The notes under the pieces were generated by a model. That model ran no database searches. It had not been told where the DNA came from and saw only the letters and a list, made by a program, of their open reading frames with translations. 64,000 nucleotides of DNA, taken from positions 282,409 through 346,408 of the forward strand of contig NZ_JAZHFT010000002.1 in NCBI RefSeq assembly GCF_036541425.1, given 5' to 3'. This document shows, piece after piece, positions 25,949 through 34,782 of the stretch. Made by a program: the position numbers and the translations under genes. The stretch is from Consotaella aegiceratis (lineage in GTDB: Bacteria; Pseudomonadota; Alphaproteobacteria; Rhizobiales; Rhizobiaceae). Numbering within the stretch: position 1 is the first letter of the stretch; each line of letters begins with the position of its first letter.

Positions 25949-28900
25949 TCTGCGGCCTCCTTGCTCGCGGCTTGGCCGGTGCCCCAACCGTCCGTTCCCG
26001 CTCCGGGGTCGATGCCGTCCTCGGCGGCCTTGTCGAACCAGTTCACCTCGCTCATCTTCCTGACGATTACGAACTCGTCGCGGTTGGCGCCGACCGTGCC
26101 GTAGTAGTTGAAGCCGTAGGCGAGCTGGGCATAGCCGCCGATCATGTGGGTGGGTTTGGTGACGATGCGTGTCACCGAGTTATGGACGCCGCCGCGCTGG
26201 CCGGTGATCTCCGAACCCACCGTGTTCACCAGCTTCTCCTGGGCATGGTACATCAGGGCCGAACCCGGCATGATGCGCTGGGAGACGATGGCGCGCGCCG
26301 TGAGCGCTCCGTTGACGTTGAAGACCTCGATCCAGTCGTTGTCGACGATGCCGGCCGCCTTCGCGTCGTCTTCGCTGATCCACACCGCCGGTCCGCCGCG
26401 GTTGAGCGACAGCATGATGAGGTTTTCGGCGTAGGTGGAGTGGATGCCCCATTTCTGGTGGGGCGTCAGGAAGTTGAGCAGCACCTCCTTGTTGCCGTTC
26501 GGCAGCTTGCCGAGGGCGGCGGCGACGCTCTTGGTGTCGATGGGAGGGCGCCAGGTGACGAAGGCCTCGCCGAAGGCGCGCATCCAGTGGTGATCCTGAT
26601 AGAGCTGCTGACGACCCGAGATTGTGCGCCAGGGGATCAGCTCGTGCACGTTGGTGTAGCCGGCGTTGTAGCAGACCTTCTCGCTTTCTATGCCCGACCA
26701 TGTCGGTGAGGAGATGATCTTCCTCGGCTGGGCGACGATGTCGCGGAAGCGGATCTTCTCCTCCTCCTTGCCTTCGGCGAGATGGGCGTGTTCGCGGCCC
26801 GTCGCCTTCGACAGCGACTCCCAGGCCTTGAGCGCCACCTGGCCGTTGGTCTCCGGCGCCAGCATCAGGATCGTCTCGCAGGCGTCGATGTCGGTGTCGA
26901 TCTTCGGCCGGCCCTTGGCGGGACCGTCGAGGACCTTGCCGTTCAGCTGGCCGAGCAGCTCGACCTCGTGTTCGGTGTTCCAGTTGAGGCCCTTGGAGCC
27001 GTTGCCGAGGGTGTCGATCGCCGGACCGAGCGAGGTGAAGCGCGCGAAGAGGTCGGGATAGTTGCGCTCCACCAGATGGACGGTGGCCATGGTCTTGCCC
27101 GGGATCGGATCGCACTCGCCCTTGCCCCAGTCCTTGGGCTCATAGGGCTGGGCCAGTTCGTTGGGCGTGTCGTGCTGGATCGGGAAGAGCACGACGTCGT
27201 GCTCGACGCCGAGCACCTCGGGCGCCACCTTCGAGAAGGTTTCCGCGATGCCGCGGAAGATCGCCCAGTCGCTTCTCGCCTCCCACGCCGGGTCGACCGC
27301 CGCCGACAGCGGATGGATGAAGGGGTGCATGTCGGTGGTGTTGAGATCGTTCTTCTCGTACCAGGTGGCGGTCGGCAGAACGATGTCGGAATAGATCGAC
27401 GTGGTCGACATGCGGAAATCGATGTTGACCATCAGGTCGAGCTTGCCGACCGGGGCCTCCTCGCGCCAGGTCACATCCTCGGGCCGGCAGTCCTTGCCCG
27501 CCTCCTCGGTGCCGATGACGCCGTGCAGCGAGCCGACGAAGTGCTTGAGGAAGTATTCGTGGCCCTTTCCGCTGGCGCCGAGAACGTTGGAGCGCCAGAA
27601 GAACATGTTGCGCGGCCAGTTCTGCGGATTGTCCGGGTCCATGCACGCCATCTTGAGCGCGCCGGACTTCAGGTCCGCCGCCACCACGTCGCCGGCATTG
27701 GCACCCTCAGCGGCGATCCGGTTGCCCAGCTCCAGCGGGTTCGCCTGGAGCTGCGGCGCCGAGGGCAGCCAGCCCATGCGCTCGGCCTTGGCGTTGAAGT
27801 CGATCAGCGAGCCGGACCAGTCGCCCTTGGGCGCCAGCGGCGACAGGATGTCGGAGACCTTCAGCGTCTCGTAGCGCCACTGGTCGGTGTGGGCGTAGTA
27901 GAAGCTGGTGGAGTTCATCTGGCGGGGCGGACGGTTCCAGTCCAGCGCGAAGGCGAGCGGCAGCCAGCCGGTCTGGGGCCTGAGCTTCTCCTGGCCGACA
28001 TAATGCGACCAGCCGCCGCCCGACTGGCCGACGCAGCCGCACATCACCAGAAGCGAGATGATGCCGCGGTAACTCATGTCCATGTGGTACCAGTGGTTGA
28101 GACCGGCACCGAGGATGACCATGGACCGGCCGTGCGTGCGCTCGGCATTGTCGGCGAATTCGCGCGCCACCTGGACGATCGCCTGGCGCGGCACGCCGGT
28201 GACCTTTTCCGCCCAGGCGGGCGTGAACGGCACGTCCTCGTCGTAGCTTCTCGCAACGTTCCCGCCGCCGAAGCCGCGATCAAGGCCGTAATTGGCGCAG
28301 AACAGGTCGAAGACGGTGGCGACCTTGATCGTCGTGCCGCCGGCGCCCGCGATTGCTTTCACCGGAACGTTGCGAACGAGCACCTGATCGTGCGACGTGG
28401 CGACGAAGTCATAGGGCGCATCGCCGCCGAAATACGGAAATGCGACCGATTCGATCGCATCGTGGCCCTCGGCGAGCGTGACCTTGAAACGAACGTCGCG
28501 GCCCTGGCCGTCCTTTTCCTCCAGGTTCCATTTGCCCTTCTCACCCCAGCGGAAGCCGGACGAGCCTTGCGGCGCCATCAGCTCGCCCGACGTCTCGTCG
28601 ATGGCGACGGTCTTCCAGTCCGGGTTGTTCGCCTCGTCCAGCGCGCCGTCGAGGTCCGCCGCGCGCAGCAGCCGGTCCGCGACCAGCCGCCCGTCGCGCT
28701 CGACCAGCGTCACCAGGCAAGGAAAGTCGGAATAGCGCCGCGTATAGTCGGCAAAGTACTCGGCCTGACGATCCAGATGGAATTCGCGCAGCACCACGTG
28801 GCCAAGCGCCAAAGCCAGCGCCGCGTCAGTGCCCTGCTTGGGATGGAGCCACAGGTCGGAAAACTTGGCCGCCTCGTTGTAGTCCGGCGCGATGACGACG

Positions 28901-29730
28901 CTCTTGGCGCCGCGATAGCGCACCTCCGAGTAGAAGTGGGCGTCGGGCGCGCGGGTCATCGGCACGTTGGAGCCCCAGACCAGCAGGTAGCCGGCATTGT
29001 ACCAATCTGCCGATTCCGGCACGTCGGTCTGTTCGCCCCAGGTCTGGGGCGAGGACGGCGGCAGGTCGCAGTACCAGTCGTAGAAGCTCATCACCGTGCC
29101 GCCGAGCAGCGACAGGTAGCGGCTGCCGGCCGCATAGGAGACCATCGACATGGCCGGGATCGGCGAGAAGCCGGCGACGCGGTCTGGGCCGTAGGTCTTG
29201 GTGGTGTAGGCGTTGGCGGCGGCGATGATCTCGTTCGCCTCCTCCCAGGAGACGCGCACGAAGCCGCCGCGTCCGCGCTTCGACACGTAGTCGTGGCGCT
29301 TGTCCGGAGTCTCCACGATGGAGGCCCAGGCCTTGACCGGCGTCATCGTCTTTCGTGCCGCCCGCCAGTGGCGGATCAACCGGGCGCGCACCATCGGGTG
29401 TTTGATGCGCGTTCCCGAGTAGAGATACCAGCTGTAGGATGCCCCGCGCGGGCAGCCGCGCGGCTCGTGGTTCGGCAGGTCCGGGCGGGTACGCGGATAG
29501 TCGGTCTGCTGGGTCTCCCAGGTGACGATGCCGCCCTTGACGTAGATCTTCCAGGAACAGGAGCCGGTGCAGTTCACGCCGTGGGTGGAGCGGACGATCT
29601 TGTCCACCGCCCAGCGCTTTCGATAGGCGTCTTCCCAGGCCCGGCTCTCGTCGGTGGTGATGCCGTGGCCGCCGGCGAAGCGTTCCTGCTTGCGCTGGAA
29701 GAACGTCAGGCGGTCGAGGAAATGGGACAT
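25945..29730 (-). CDS. narG: Respiratory nitrate reductase alpha subunit (molybdenum)
   Basis: NarG is the cytoplasm-facing catalytic subunit that reduces nitrate with a bis-MGD molybdenum centre. The 1261-residue protein matches the usual length. The N-terminal His/Cys cluster (HGVNCTGSCSW with a later Cys in EPRGCPRG) binds the FS0 [4Fe-4S] cluster. The Asp that ligates molybdenum in relatives lies in the YDWYCDLPPSSPQTWGEQTD region. The N-terminal tail has no full twin-arginine signal, as is normal for NarG. It is flanked by narK2 (9 bases upstream) and narH (4-base overlap), so the whole set is one operon transcribed from near 32.6 kb. Confidence 0.98.
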   Translation of the reverse strand: MSHFLDRLTFFQRKQERFAGGHGITTDESRAWEDAYRKRWAVDKIVRSTHGVNCTGSCSWKIYVKGGIVTWETQQTDYPRTRPDLPNHEPRGCPRGASYSWYLYSGTRIKHPMVRARLIRHWRAARKTMTPVKAWASIVETPDKRHDYVSKRGRGGFVRVSWEEANEIIAAANAYTTKTYGPDRVAGFSPIPAMSMVSYAAGSRYLSLLGGTVMSFYDWYCDLPPSSPQTWGEQTDVPESADWYNAGYLLVWGSNVPMTRAPDAHFYSEVRYRGAKSVVIAPDYNEAAKFSDLWLHPKQGTDAALALALGHVVLREFHLDRQAEYFADYTRRYSDFPCLVTLVERDGRLVADRLLRAADLDGALDEANNPDWKTVAIDETSGELMAPQGSSGFRWGEKGKWNLEEKDGQGRDVRFKVTLAEGHDAIESVAFPYFGGDAPYDFVATSHDQVLVRNVPVKAIAGAGGTTIKVATVFDLFCANYGLDRGFGGGNVARSYDEDVPFTPAWAEKVTGVPRQAIVQVAREFADNAERTHGRSMVILGAGLNHWYHMDMSYRGIISLLVMCGCVGQSGGGWSHYVGQEKLRPQTGWLPLAFALDWNRPPRQMNSTSFYYAHTDQWRYETLKVSDILSPLAPKGDWSGSLIDFNAKAERMGWLPSAPQLQANPLELGNRIAAEGANAGDVVAADLKSGALKMACMDPDNPQNWPRNMFFWRSNVLGASGKGHEYFLKHFVGSLHGVIGTEEAGKDCRPEDVTWREEAPVGKLDLMVNIDFRMSTTSIYSDIVLPTATWYEKNDLNTTDMHPFIHPLSAAVDPAWEARSDWAIFRGIAETFSKVAPEVLGVEHDVVLFPIQHDTPNELAQPYEPKDWGKGECDPIPGKTMATVHLVERNYPDLFARFTSLGPAIDTLGNGSKGLNWNTEHEVELLGQLNGKVLDGPAKGRPKIDTDIDACETILMLAPETNGQVALKAWESLSKATGREHAHLAEGKEEEKIRFRDIVAQPRKIISSPTWSGIESEKVCYNAGYTNVHELIPWRTISGRQQLYQDHHWMRAFGEAFVTWRPPIDTKSVAAALGKLPNGNKEVLLNFLTPHQKWGIHSTYAENLIMLSLNRGGPAVWISEDDAKAAGIVDNDWIEVFNVNGALTARAIVSQRIMPGSALMYHAQEKLVNTVGSEITGQRGGVHNSVTRIVTKPTHMIGGYAQLAYGFNYYGTVGANRDEFVIVRKMSEVNWFDKAAEDGIDPGAGTDGWGTGQAASKEAAE

Positions 29731-29739
29731 GAAGCCCTC

Positions 29740-31149
29740 CTATTCCGCAGCGGCCGCCGCGCGGCCATGCTCGATGTCGTAAAGGTGGCCGCCCCGGCGC
29801 GTGTAGAGCGCCCAGGTGAGGACGACGCAGGTCGCGTAGAAGATCATGAAGCACCAGAGCGCGGCCTCGGGCCCGCCCGTGAGGTCGATCGAGGTGCCGT
29901 AACTCTTGGGGATGAAGAAGGCGCCGTAGGCGGCGATCGCCGAGGTGAAGCCGATGATGGCGGCCGATTCCTTCTCCGCCTGGCGCTGCTTCAATGCGGG
30001 ATCAGCGCCGGGCATCAGGCGGTCCATGTCCTTGCGCATGATCGCGGGGATCATCTGGAAGGTGGAGGCGTTGCCGATGCCGGTGGCGCAGAACAGCACC
30101 ATGAACATGGCGAAGAAGCCCCAGAACGCGCCCGGCTCACCCTTGATCGACAGGAAGAAGAGGACGCCCGCAACGGCGGCGATCATCACCAGGAAGGTCC
30201 AGACCGTGACGCGGCCGCCGCCCCAGCGGTCGGAGACCCAGCCGGTCAGGGAGCGGGAGAGCGCGCCGACGAGAGGCCCGAGAAAGGCGAATGCGAGCGC
30301 ATCGACGGCCGGAAACTGCGTCTTCATCAGCAGCGGGAAGCCCGCCGAATAGCCGATGAAGGAGCCGAAGGTGCCGGTGTAGAGCCAGCACATCGCCCAG
30401 TTGTGCTTGCGCTTGAAGATGACGGACTGCTCGGCGAAGGAGGCGCGGGCCGAGGCGATGTCGTCCATGCCGAACCAGGAGGCCAGCGTGCACACGATGA
30501 GGAACGGCACCCAGACGAAGCCGGCGTTCTGGAGCCAAAGCGTCGTCGTCACGTCAGCCTTGGTGCCGGTCTGGGGATCGCCAGCAACGGCGCCGAAGAC
30601 GGCGGCTGTGATGACCAGCGGCACGACGAACTGGACCACCGAGACGCCCAAGTTTCCGAGGCCGGCGTTGAGGGCGAGCGCGTTGCCCTTCTGGCTCTTG
30701 GGGTAGAAGAATGAGATGTTGGCCATGGACGAGGCGAAATTGCCGCCGCCGAAGCCGCAGAGCAGCGCCAGCAGCGCGAACTCCCAATAGGGCGTCGTGG
30801 GATCCTGGACGGCGAAGCCGATGCCGAGCGCCGGGATGATCAGCGAGGCGGTGGTCAGCGTCGTCCACAGCCGGCCGCCGAAGATCGGCACCATGAAGGA
30901 ATAGAAGATCCGGAGCGTCGCCCCGGACAGGCCGGGCAGCGCGGCCAGCCAGAACAGCTGACCGGTCGTGAAATTGAAGCCGACCAGGGGAAGCTTGGCC
31001 ACCACCACCGACCAGACCTGCCAGATGACGAAGGACAGGAGCAGGGCGGGGATCGAAATCCAGAGGTTGCGGCTCGCGATGCGGCGGCCTTCGGCGCGCC
31101 AGAAGCCGGCATCCTCGGGACGCCAGTCGTCGAGAACGTGAGAAGACAT
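29740..31149 (-). CDS. narK2: Nitrate/nitrite transporter, NarK2 type (major facilitator)
   Basis: This 469-residue membrane protein has about 12 helices. It carries the nitrate signature of the E. coli NarK type, GFGGGNFASSMANISFFYPK, followed by NAGLGNLGVSVVQFVVP. That type is thought to exchange nitrate for nitrite and so remove the toxic product of NarG. ATG 31149 is used; the in-frame TTG just before it is less likely. In Paracoccus the NarK1 and NarK2 halves are fused in one protein, whereas here they are separate neighbouring genes 66 bases apart. It is followed directly by narG. Confidence 0.92.
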   Translation of the reverse strand: MSSHVLDDWRPEDAGFWRAEGRRIASRNLWISIPALLLSFVIWQVWSVVVAKLPLVGFNFTTGQLFWLAALPGLSGATLRIFYSFMVPIFGGRLWTTLTTASLIIPALGIGFAVQDPTTPYWEFALLALLCGFGGGNFASSMANISFFYPKSQKGNALALNAGLGNLGVSVVQFVVPLVITAAVFGAVAGDPQTGTKADVTTTLWLQNAGFVWVPFLIVCTLASWFGMDDIASARASFAEQSVIFKRKHNWAMCWLYTGTFGSFIGYSAGFPLLMKTQFPAVDALAFAFLGPLVGALSRSLTGWVSDRWGGGRVTVWTFLVMIAAVAGVLFFLSIKGEPGAFWGFFAMFMVLFCATGIGNASTFQMIPAIMRKDMDRLMPGADPALKQRQAEKESAAIIGFTSAIAAYGAFFIPKSYGTSIDLTGGPEAALWCFMIFYATCVVLTWALYTRRGGHLYDIEHGRAAAAAE

Positions 31150-31215
31150 CAATTTTTGCCTTGCGGAGAAGGAAGGGGACGCCGGTGCCGTCGAGGCTGC
31201 CGGCGCCGGATCGGT

Positions 31216-32598
31216 TCAGTTCGTCGAAGCGCTTTGCGCCTGGAGCGCGCGCTCGCCGGAGAGCGAAGTGTGCCTTGCCGTATGCGGAGCCGGCACCGGG
31301 GCGTCCGGAACGTCGCTCAGCTGCGTTTCGCCGGCGATGCCGGGGAAGCGGCGGCGCTCCATGCGGCGGATGGCGACATGCATCCAGACGGTGGAGACGA
31401 GGACGATGACGAAGAGCGCCATGAAGCAGCTCGTCCACACGCCGGTATAGTCGTTGAGCATGCCGAAGAGGATCGGCAGGACGAAGCCGCCGAGGCCGCC
31501 GATCATGCCGACGAGGCCGCCAACCGAGCCGACATGCTCGGGATAATAGACCGGGATGTGCTTATAGACCGCGGCCTTGCCCAGCGACATGACGAAGCCG
31601 AGAGCGACGGTCAGCGCCACGAACAGCGGCAGCGACACGGCGAAGGAGAACTCCATCGGCCCCTTGATGCCGTCGACCACATAGTGGGTCGCCGGGTAAG
31701 ACAGGACGAAGAGGCAGACAAGCGACACGATGAAGGTGAGATACATCACCGCCCGCGCGCCCCAACGGTCCGACATCCAGCCGCCCAGCGCACGGAACAC
31801 CGAGCCCGGCAACGCATAGGCCGCCGCCAGCATGCCGGCGGTCGCCAGAGGCAGCTCGTAGGCGCCGACATAATAGCGCGGCAGCCAGGACGCCAACGCC
31901 ACGAAGCCGCCGAAGACGAAGAAATAGTAGGTGGCGAACCGCCAGACCTGAAGGTGCCGGAGCGGCTCGAGCTGTGCGGCGGCGGAGACGGGCTTCTCGC
32001 CCTTCACCTTGCGCGCCCGATGCGCCGGATCGTCCTTGGTGGTGAGGAAGAAGACGATCGCCATGATGGCGAGCAGGACCGAATAGATCTGCGCGGTCTC
32101 CTGCCAGCCGTAGGCCAACACCAGGAAGGGGGCGCCGAAATTGGTCACCGCCGCGCCGACATTGCCGGCCCCGAAGATGCCGAGCGCGGTGCCCTGCCGC
32201 TCCTTGCCGAACCAGCGGGACACATAGGCGACGCCGACGATGAAGGAGCCGCCGGCGAGACCGACGCCGAGCGCGGCGACGAGGAACATCGTGTAGGTGG
32301 TGGCCCACGAGATGAGGAAGCAGGCCACGGCCGTCAAAAGCATTTGGAGGGTGTAGACGAGCCTGCCGCCGAACTGCTCGGTCCAGACGCCGAGAAAGAT
32401 GCGGCTGACCGAACCGGTGAGCACCGGGGTGGCCACCAGAAGGCCGAATTCGGTCTCCGAAAGACCGAGCTGCTGCTTGATCCTGACGCCGATGATCGAG
32501 AAGATCGTCCAAACGGCGAAACAGGCCGTGAATGCGATGGTGCTTAGGGCGAGCGCTCGATATTGCTCGCCACGACTGACCCCTGCGAGCTGTTGCAT
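31216..32598 (-). CDS. narK1: Nitrate transporter, NarK1 type (major facilitator)
   Basis: This 460-residue protein is the first gene of the nar operon. It has about 12 helices and the NarK1-type stretches WFGKERQGTALGIFGAGNVG and SLGKAAVYKHIPVYYPEHVG. NarK1 proteins are thought to bring in nitrate with protons, which starts respiration before nitrite builds up for exchange by NarK2. ATG 32598 follows GGAGGGGG. A box resembling an FNR site (32677-32690) lies about 85 bases upstream, compatible with activation under low oxygen. Confidence 0.92.
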   Translation of the reverse strand: MQQLAGVSRGEQYRALALSTIAFTACFAVWTIFSIIGVRIKQQLGLSETEFGLLVATPVLTGSVSRIFLGVWTEQFGGRLVYTLQMLLTAVACFLISWATTYTMFLVAALGVGLAGGSFIVGVAYVSRWFGKERQGTALGIFGAGNVGAAVTNFGAPFLVLAYGWQETAQIYSVLLAIMAIVFFLTTKDDPAHRARKVKGEKPVSAAAQLEPLRHLQVWRFATYYFFVFGGFVALASWLPRYYVGAYELPLATAGMLAAAYALPGSVFRALGGWMSDRWGARAVMYLTFIVSLVCLFVLSYPATHYVVDGIKGPMEFSFAVSLPLFVALTVALGFVMSLGKAAVYKHIPVYYPEHVGSVGGLVGMIGGLGGFVLPILFGMLNDYTGVWTSCFMALFVIVLVSTVWMHVAIRRMERRRFPGIAGETQLSDVPDAPVPAPHTARHTSLSGERALQAQSASTN

Positions 32599-32676
32599 GA
32601 TCCCCCTCCAATCTCCTTGTCGAACCATTACCGCTGGGTATTGGCGGGGTGTTGCTCCTTTAGAGCCACTCTATAT

Positions 32677-32690
32677 TTGTTCCAGATCAA
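32677..32690 (-). promoter_or_regulatory. FNR/NarR-type box upstream of narK1
   Basis: TTGTT-CCAG-ATCAA matches the FNR consensus TTGAT-N4-ATCAA at nine of ten specified positions. Its centre is about 85 bases from the narK1 start codon, so an activator site near -41 with a 40- to 45-base leader is possible. Confidence 0.55.
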
Positions 32691-32791
32691 CCAAATCGCC
32701 GTAAGTCCCTCCAAAAAATACGTGTATTACATTGATCATAACCTCAGATAAAAAATACAATACATCCAAATGATCGAGTTCACTGCTTCAA

Positions 32792-32805
32792 TTGACATTT
32801 ATCAA
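32792..32805 (+). promoter_or_regulatory. FNR-type box upstream of the Crp/Fnr regulator gene
   Basis: TTGAC-ATTT-ATCAA matches TTGAT-N4-ATCAA at nine of ten positions. It lies 48 bases before the regulator start codon, just upstream of an AT-rich TATAAC element (32814-32819). Either autoregulation or control by a separate oxygen-sensing FNR protein would fit. Confidence 0.6.
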
Positions 32806-32852
32806 GCAAATAATATAACCGCGTCGAGAGACAAAACTGGGAATGCAGCGCG

Positions 32853-33551
32853 ATGCGTCCGGGCGACATAGAGCATGTTCGCGCCCTGAGCCTGTTTCGG
32901 GATGTTGCGGAAGATACCTTCGCCATGCTGCTCAAGGCGGGTTTCCTGCAGCGGTTTCCGCCCGGTGTCGTGCTCATTCACGAAAGCGACCCGGCCGACT
33001 TCCTCCACATCGTGATGGAGGGCATGGTCGAAATGTTCGCCCATACCGGCGAGCGCGAGACGACGGTGAGCTTCGTCAAGCCCATCGGCACGTTCATCCT
33101 GGCGGCGGTGCTGAAGGATCAGGTCTACCTGCAGTCGGCCCGCACGCTGGAGCCGTCGCGCATCCTGATGATCCCGTCGGCCGGCGTGCGCCACGCCATG
33201 GAAACCGACCCAGCCTTCATGTCGGCGATCGTCACCGAACTGGCCACCTGCTATCGCACCACCGTCAAGGACCTGAAGAACCAGAAGCTGCGCAGCGGCG
33301 CCGAGCGCCTCGCCAACTGGCTGATCCGGCTCGACCTGGAGCAGGGCGAGCGTGGCGAAGCCGAAATCGAGGTGGAAAAGCGCGTGCTCGCCTCGCTTTT
33401 GGGCATGACGCCGGAGAACCTCTCGCGCGCCTTCGCGGCGTTGCGCCGCCATGGGGTCGACGTTCAGGGGGCCCACATCGTGATCACCCAGCGGGAAAAG
33501 CTGCTCCGCTTCGCCCGGCCCAACCCGCTGATCGACGATTATCGCAGCTGA
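32853..33551 (+). CDS. narR: Crp/Fnr-family transcriptional regulator, NarR-like
   Basis: The 232-residue protein has an N-terminal cyclic-nucleotide-type sensor barrel (about 10-125), a dimer helix and a C-terminal helix-turn-helix with LGMTPENLSRAFAALRRHG. The recognition helix keeps the E-x-x-S-R pattern that reads TTGA half-sites in FNR relatives. It lacks the N-terminal cysteine group that binds the FNR oxygen-sensing cluster, so it must sense something else. NarR of Paracoccus, which lies next to narK, also lacks those cysteines and activates nar with nitrate or nitrite. The divergent position beside narK1 and FNR-type boxes on both sides of the gap support the same role; the symbol is by context. 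Confidence 0.8.
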   Translation: MRPGDIEHVRALSLFRDVAEDTFAMLLKAGFLQRFPPGVVLIHESDPADFLHIVMEGMVEMFAHTGERETTVSFVKPIGTFILAAVLKDQVYLQSARTLEPSRILMIPSAGVRHAMETDPAFMSAIVTELATCYRTTVKDLKNQKLRSGAERLANWLIRLDLEQGERGEAEIEVEKRVLASLLGMTPENLSRAFAALRRHGVDVQGAHIVITQREKLLRFARPNPLIDDYRS

Positions 33552-33633
33552 TCGGCCCGGGTCCGTGGCCCGCCGGGATCATGGCAGCGCGCAGAGGCCG
33601 GCGGGCGGCTCCCGCTTGCCCCGTCAGGCAAAG

Positions 33634-33650
33634 ATGATAATGCTTGTCAT
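33634..33650. promoter_or_regulatory. Fur-like inverted repeat upstream of the AraC-type regulator
   Basis: ATGATAA-TGC-TTGTCAT is a 7-3-7 inverted repeat with a single mismatch. The pattern is close to iron-regulator boxes built on ATGATAA half-sites. It lies about 140 bases before the regulator of the siderophore-uptake genes, in the gap after narR, so iron repression of that regulator is a reasonable guess. Confidence 0.45.
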
Positions 33651-33786
33651 GTTAGGAAAGCATGCAGGGGGTGGTCGTTTGGCGGAAGACCAGAGTCGTA
33701 ACGCTTGCGGCGGCACGACGGCGTCTCGCGACGCCGCGCCGGGCCGGCCTACGATCCGTCCTGCCTAGCACGAGCGGCTTGGAACA

Positions 33787-34680
33787 GTGGGCTTTCACCA
33801 TTCGATGATCAGCCATACCGAGGGCATCCGGCCGGTCGCGCCGGCCAAATGGCGCAGCCTCAACGGGATCATGAGCGTGTTCTGGGACGCCGAAGGCCAG
33901 CGCGGCGCCAAGGGCCATTACCTCTCCCCCGATCCGCGCATCATGATCTTCTTCAACGACGTGTCGTCCCATATCCGGATGTCCAACCGCATGGGCGGAC
34001 TGGAACCGCATTATCGTCCGATGACGCGTGCGATGTATGTCCCCGCCGGCCTTCCCCTGCAGACCAGTTTCGTCTCGATGCATCGCTTTGCCCATCTCGA
34101 TCTGCATGTGCACAAGGATCGGCTGCTGCGATTCCTGTCGCCCTCGGTGGGAGGGTCGGCCGCCCAGGCGGCGTTGCGCCGGCCGACCGAGATCCAGAAC
34201 GCCGGCGCGATCGAGACATTGGCCCGTCTGCTCGTCGGCGAACTGTCGAGCCCGTCCAAGCACCCGGTTCATTCGGAAAGCCTTGTGGGCAGCATCGCGA
34301 CGGCTCTTCTGGATATTCCGGAACCCGATGGCGAGCGGCCCAACGGCCGGCTGACGCAGGCACAGATGAACAAGCTGACCTCGCGCATCAACTCCCGTAG
34401 CGACCGCCGTCTGGCCGTCGCCGAAATGGCTGCCACCGTCGGTTTGTCCGAAAGCTGGTTCGCCTGCGTCTTCAAACAGACGACCGGCCAGACGCCGCTG
34501 CAATGGCAGCTCGCCAACCGCATCGAACTGGCCAAGAGATTGCTGGCGGACAGCGACCACACCTTGGCGGCGGTCGCCGTCCAACTCGGCTTCGCCGATC
34601 AGGCCCATCTGACCAAAGCCTTCCGGCGCATCGTAGGCGAGACGCCGGCGGCATGGCGCCGCAAGCATCGGCCCGCCTGA
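33787..34680 (+). CDS. AraC-family transcriptional regulator of siderophore uptake
   Basis: The 297-residue protein has a C-terminal AraC-type double helix-turn-helix domain: LAVAEMAATVGLSESWFACVFKQTTGQTPLQW followed by TLAAVAVQLGFADQAHLTKAFRRIVGETPAAWRR. The N-terminal 180 residues resemble the ligand or siderophore-sensing half of such regulators. It starts at GTG 33787 or ATG 33805; neither has a strong ribosome site. It is convergent with the TonB-dependent receptor gene. Regulators of this type next to receptors often bind the imported ferric siderophore and activate uptake. TTGTCG direct repeats at 37144-37177 are one possible target. Confidence 0.9.
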   Translation: MGFHHSMISHTEGIRPVAPAKWRSLNGIMSVFWDAEGQRGAKGHYLSPDPRIMIFFNDVSSHIRMSNRMGGLEPHYRPMTRAMYVPAGLPLQTSFVSMHRFAHLDLHVHKDRLLRFLSPSVGGSAAQAALRRPTEIQNAGAIETLARLLVGELSSPSKHPVHSESLVGSIATALLDIPEPDGERPNGRLTQAQMNKLTSRINSRSDRRLAVAEMAATVGLSESWFACVFKQTTGQTPLQWQLANRIELAKRLLADSDHTLAAVAVQLGFADQAHLTKAFRRIVGETPAAWRRKHRPA

Positions 34681-34782
34681 ATGTAGGCTGCTCACCCAAG
34701 CGGGGCGGATTATACGGGCTAGCCGATCGACCGCCTTTTAGTCTTTTCCGGTTGGTCTTTTCCGGCGCCTTTTGCGCGATTG

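Noticed and set aside
26782..30714. 1310-codon open frame on the plus strand opposite narG
   Set aside because: It mirrors the narG and narK2 reading frames, is rich in Arg, Val, Gly and Asp without domains, and has no ribosome site.
34735..34775. Direct repeat of GTCTTTTCCGG between the AraC and receptor genes
   Set aside because: It is short, lies between convergent gene ends and has no clear hairpin, so no function was assigned.
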